Shown: positions 5,973-5,990 of the stretch, piece after piece
How the letters are laid out: every line of letters begins with the position of its first letter
Numbering within the stretch: position 1 is the stretch's first letter
Assembly (NCBI GenBank): GCA_958418815.1
Contig: CATZGB010000073.1
Coordinates: 1-5,990, forward strand
DNA: 5,990 nucleotides
Direction: 5' to 3'
Source: an uncultured Bacteroidales bacterium
GTDB lineage: Bacteria; Bacteroidota; Bacteroidia; Bacteroidales; Muribaculaceae
Notes under the pieces: generated by a model
Databases searched by the model: none
What the model was told of the DNA's origin: nothing
The model's input: only the letters and a program-made list of their open reading frames with translations
Program-made: the position numbers and the translations under genes

Positions 5973-5987
5973 GATGTGTTCTACATC
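5973..5987. repeat. Small hairpin at the window edge
   Basis: GATGT (5973-5977) and ACATC (5983-5987) are complementary around GTTCT. The stem is only 5 bp and sits just outside the nested palindrome. It may be chance or the start of further structure beyond the window. Confidence 0.25.
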
Positions 5988-5990
5988 GGA

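Overview
The window looks like part of a chromosome from a gut-type Bacteroidales bacterium, perhaps a Muribaculaceae-like lineage; the family-level guess is inference only. Three things support this. Two divergent promoters match the Bacteroidetes -7 consensus TAnnTTTG, start codons lack Shine-Dalgarno sequences, and a very large secreted protein is built from jelly-roll (choice-of-anchor J / cleaved-adhesin-like) and fibronectin type III modules and ends in a type IX secretion (T9SS)-like sorting domain.

Layout. Positions 1-131 hold a rho-independent terminator for a gene left of the window. Positions 132-798 (minus strand) hold a complete two-gene toxin-antitoxin operon: the nucleotidyltransferase antitoxin MntA is transcribed first, and the HEPN ribonuclease toxin HepT overlaps it by 8 bases. 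Positions 799-1067 form a divergent intergenic region with one promoter facing each way. The mntA promoter lies so close to the ATG that the transcript is probably leaderless. The rightward promoter implies a leader of about 100 bases. Positions 1068-5465 (plus strand) encode one 1465-residue secreted modular protein. The longer frame from a TTG at 963 is not used, because that TTG lies inside the -7 box.

Positions 5466-5990 contain no gene but are dense in structure. In order they hold a 56-base G-free pyrimidine-rich tract, a large compound hairpin, about 4.7 tandem copies of a 32-bp repeat, and a 253-bp nested palindrome. The palindrome has near-matching 41-base outer arms, an inner hairpin with a 31-bp stem, and four related 15-base mini-hairpins.

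The TA operon is clearly AT-richer (around 40% GC by eye) than the adhesin-like gene (over 60% by eye), which fits independent acquisition. The two genes show no functional link. The most novel material is the non-coding 3' region, which resembles an undescribed intergenic structured or repeat element, possibly MITE-like or an RNA.
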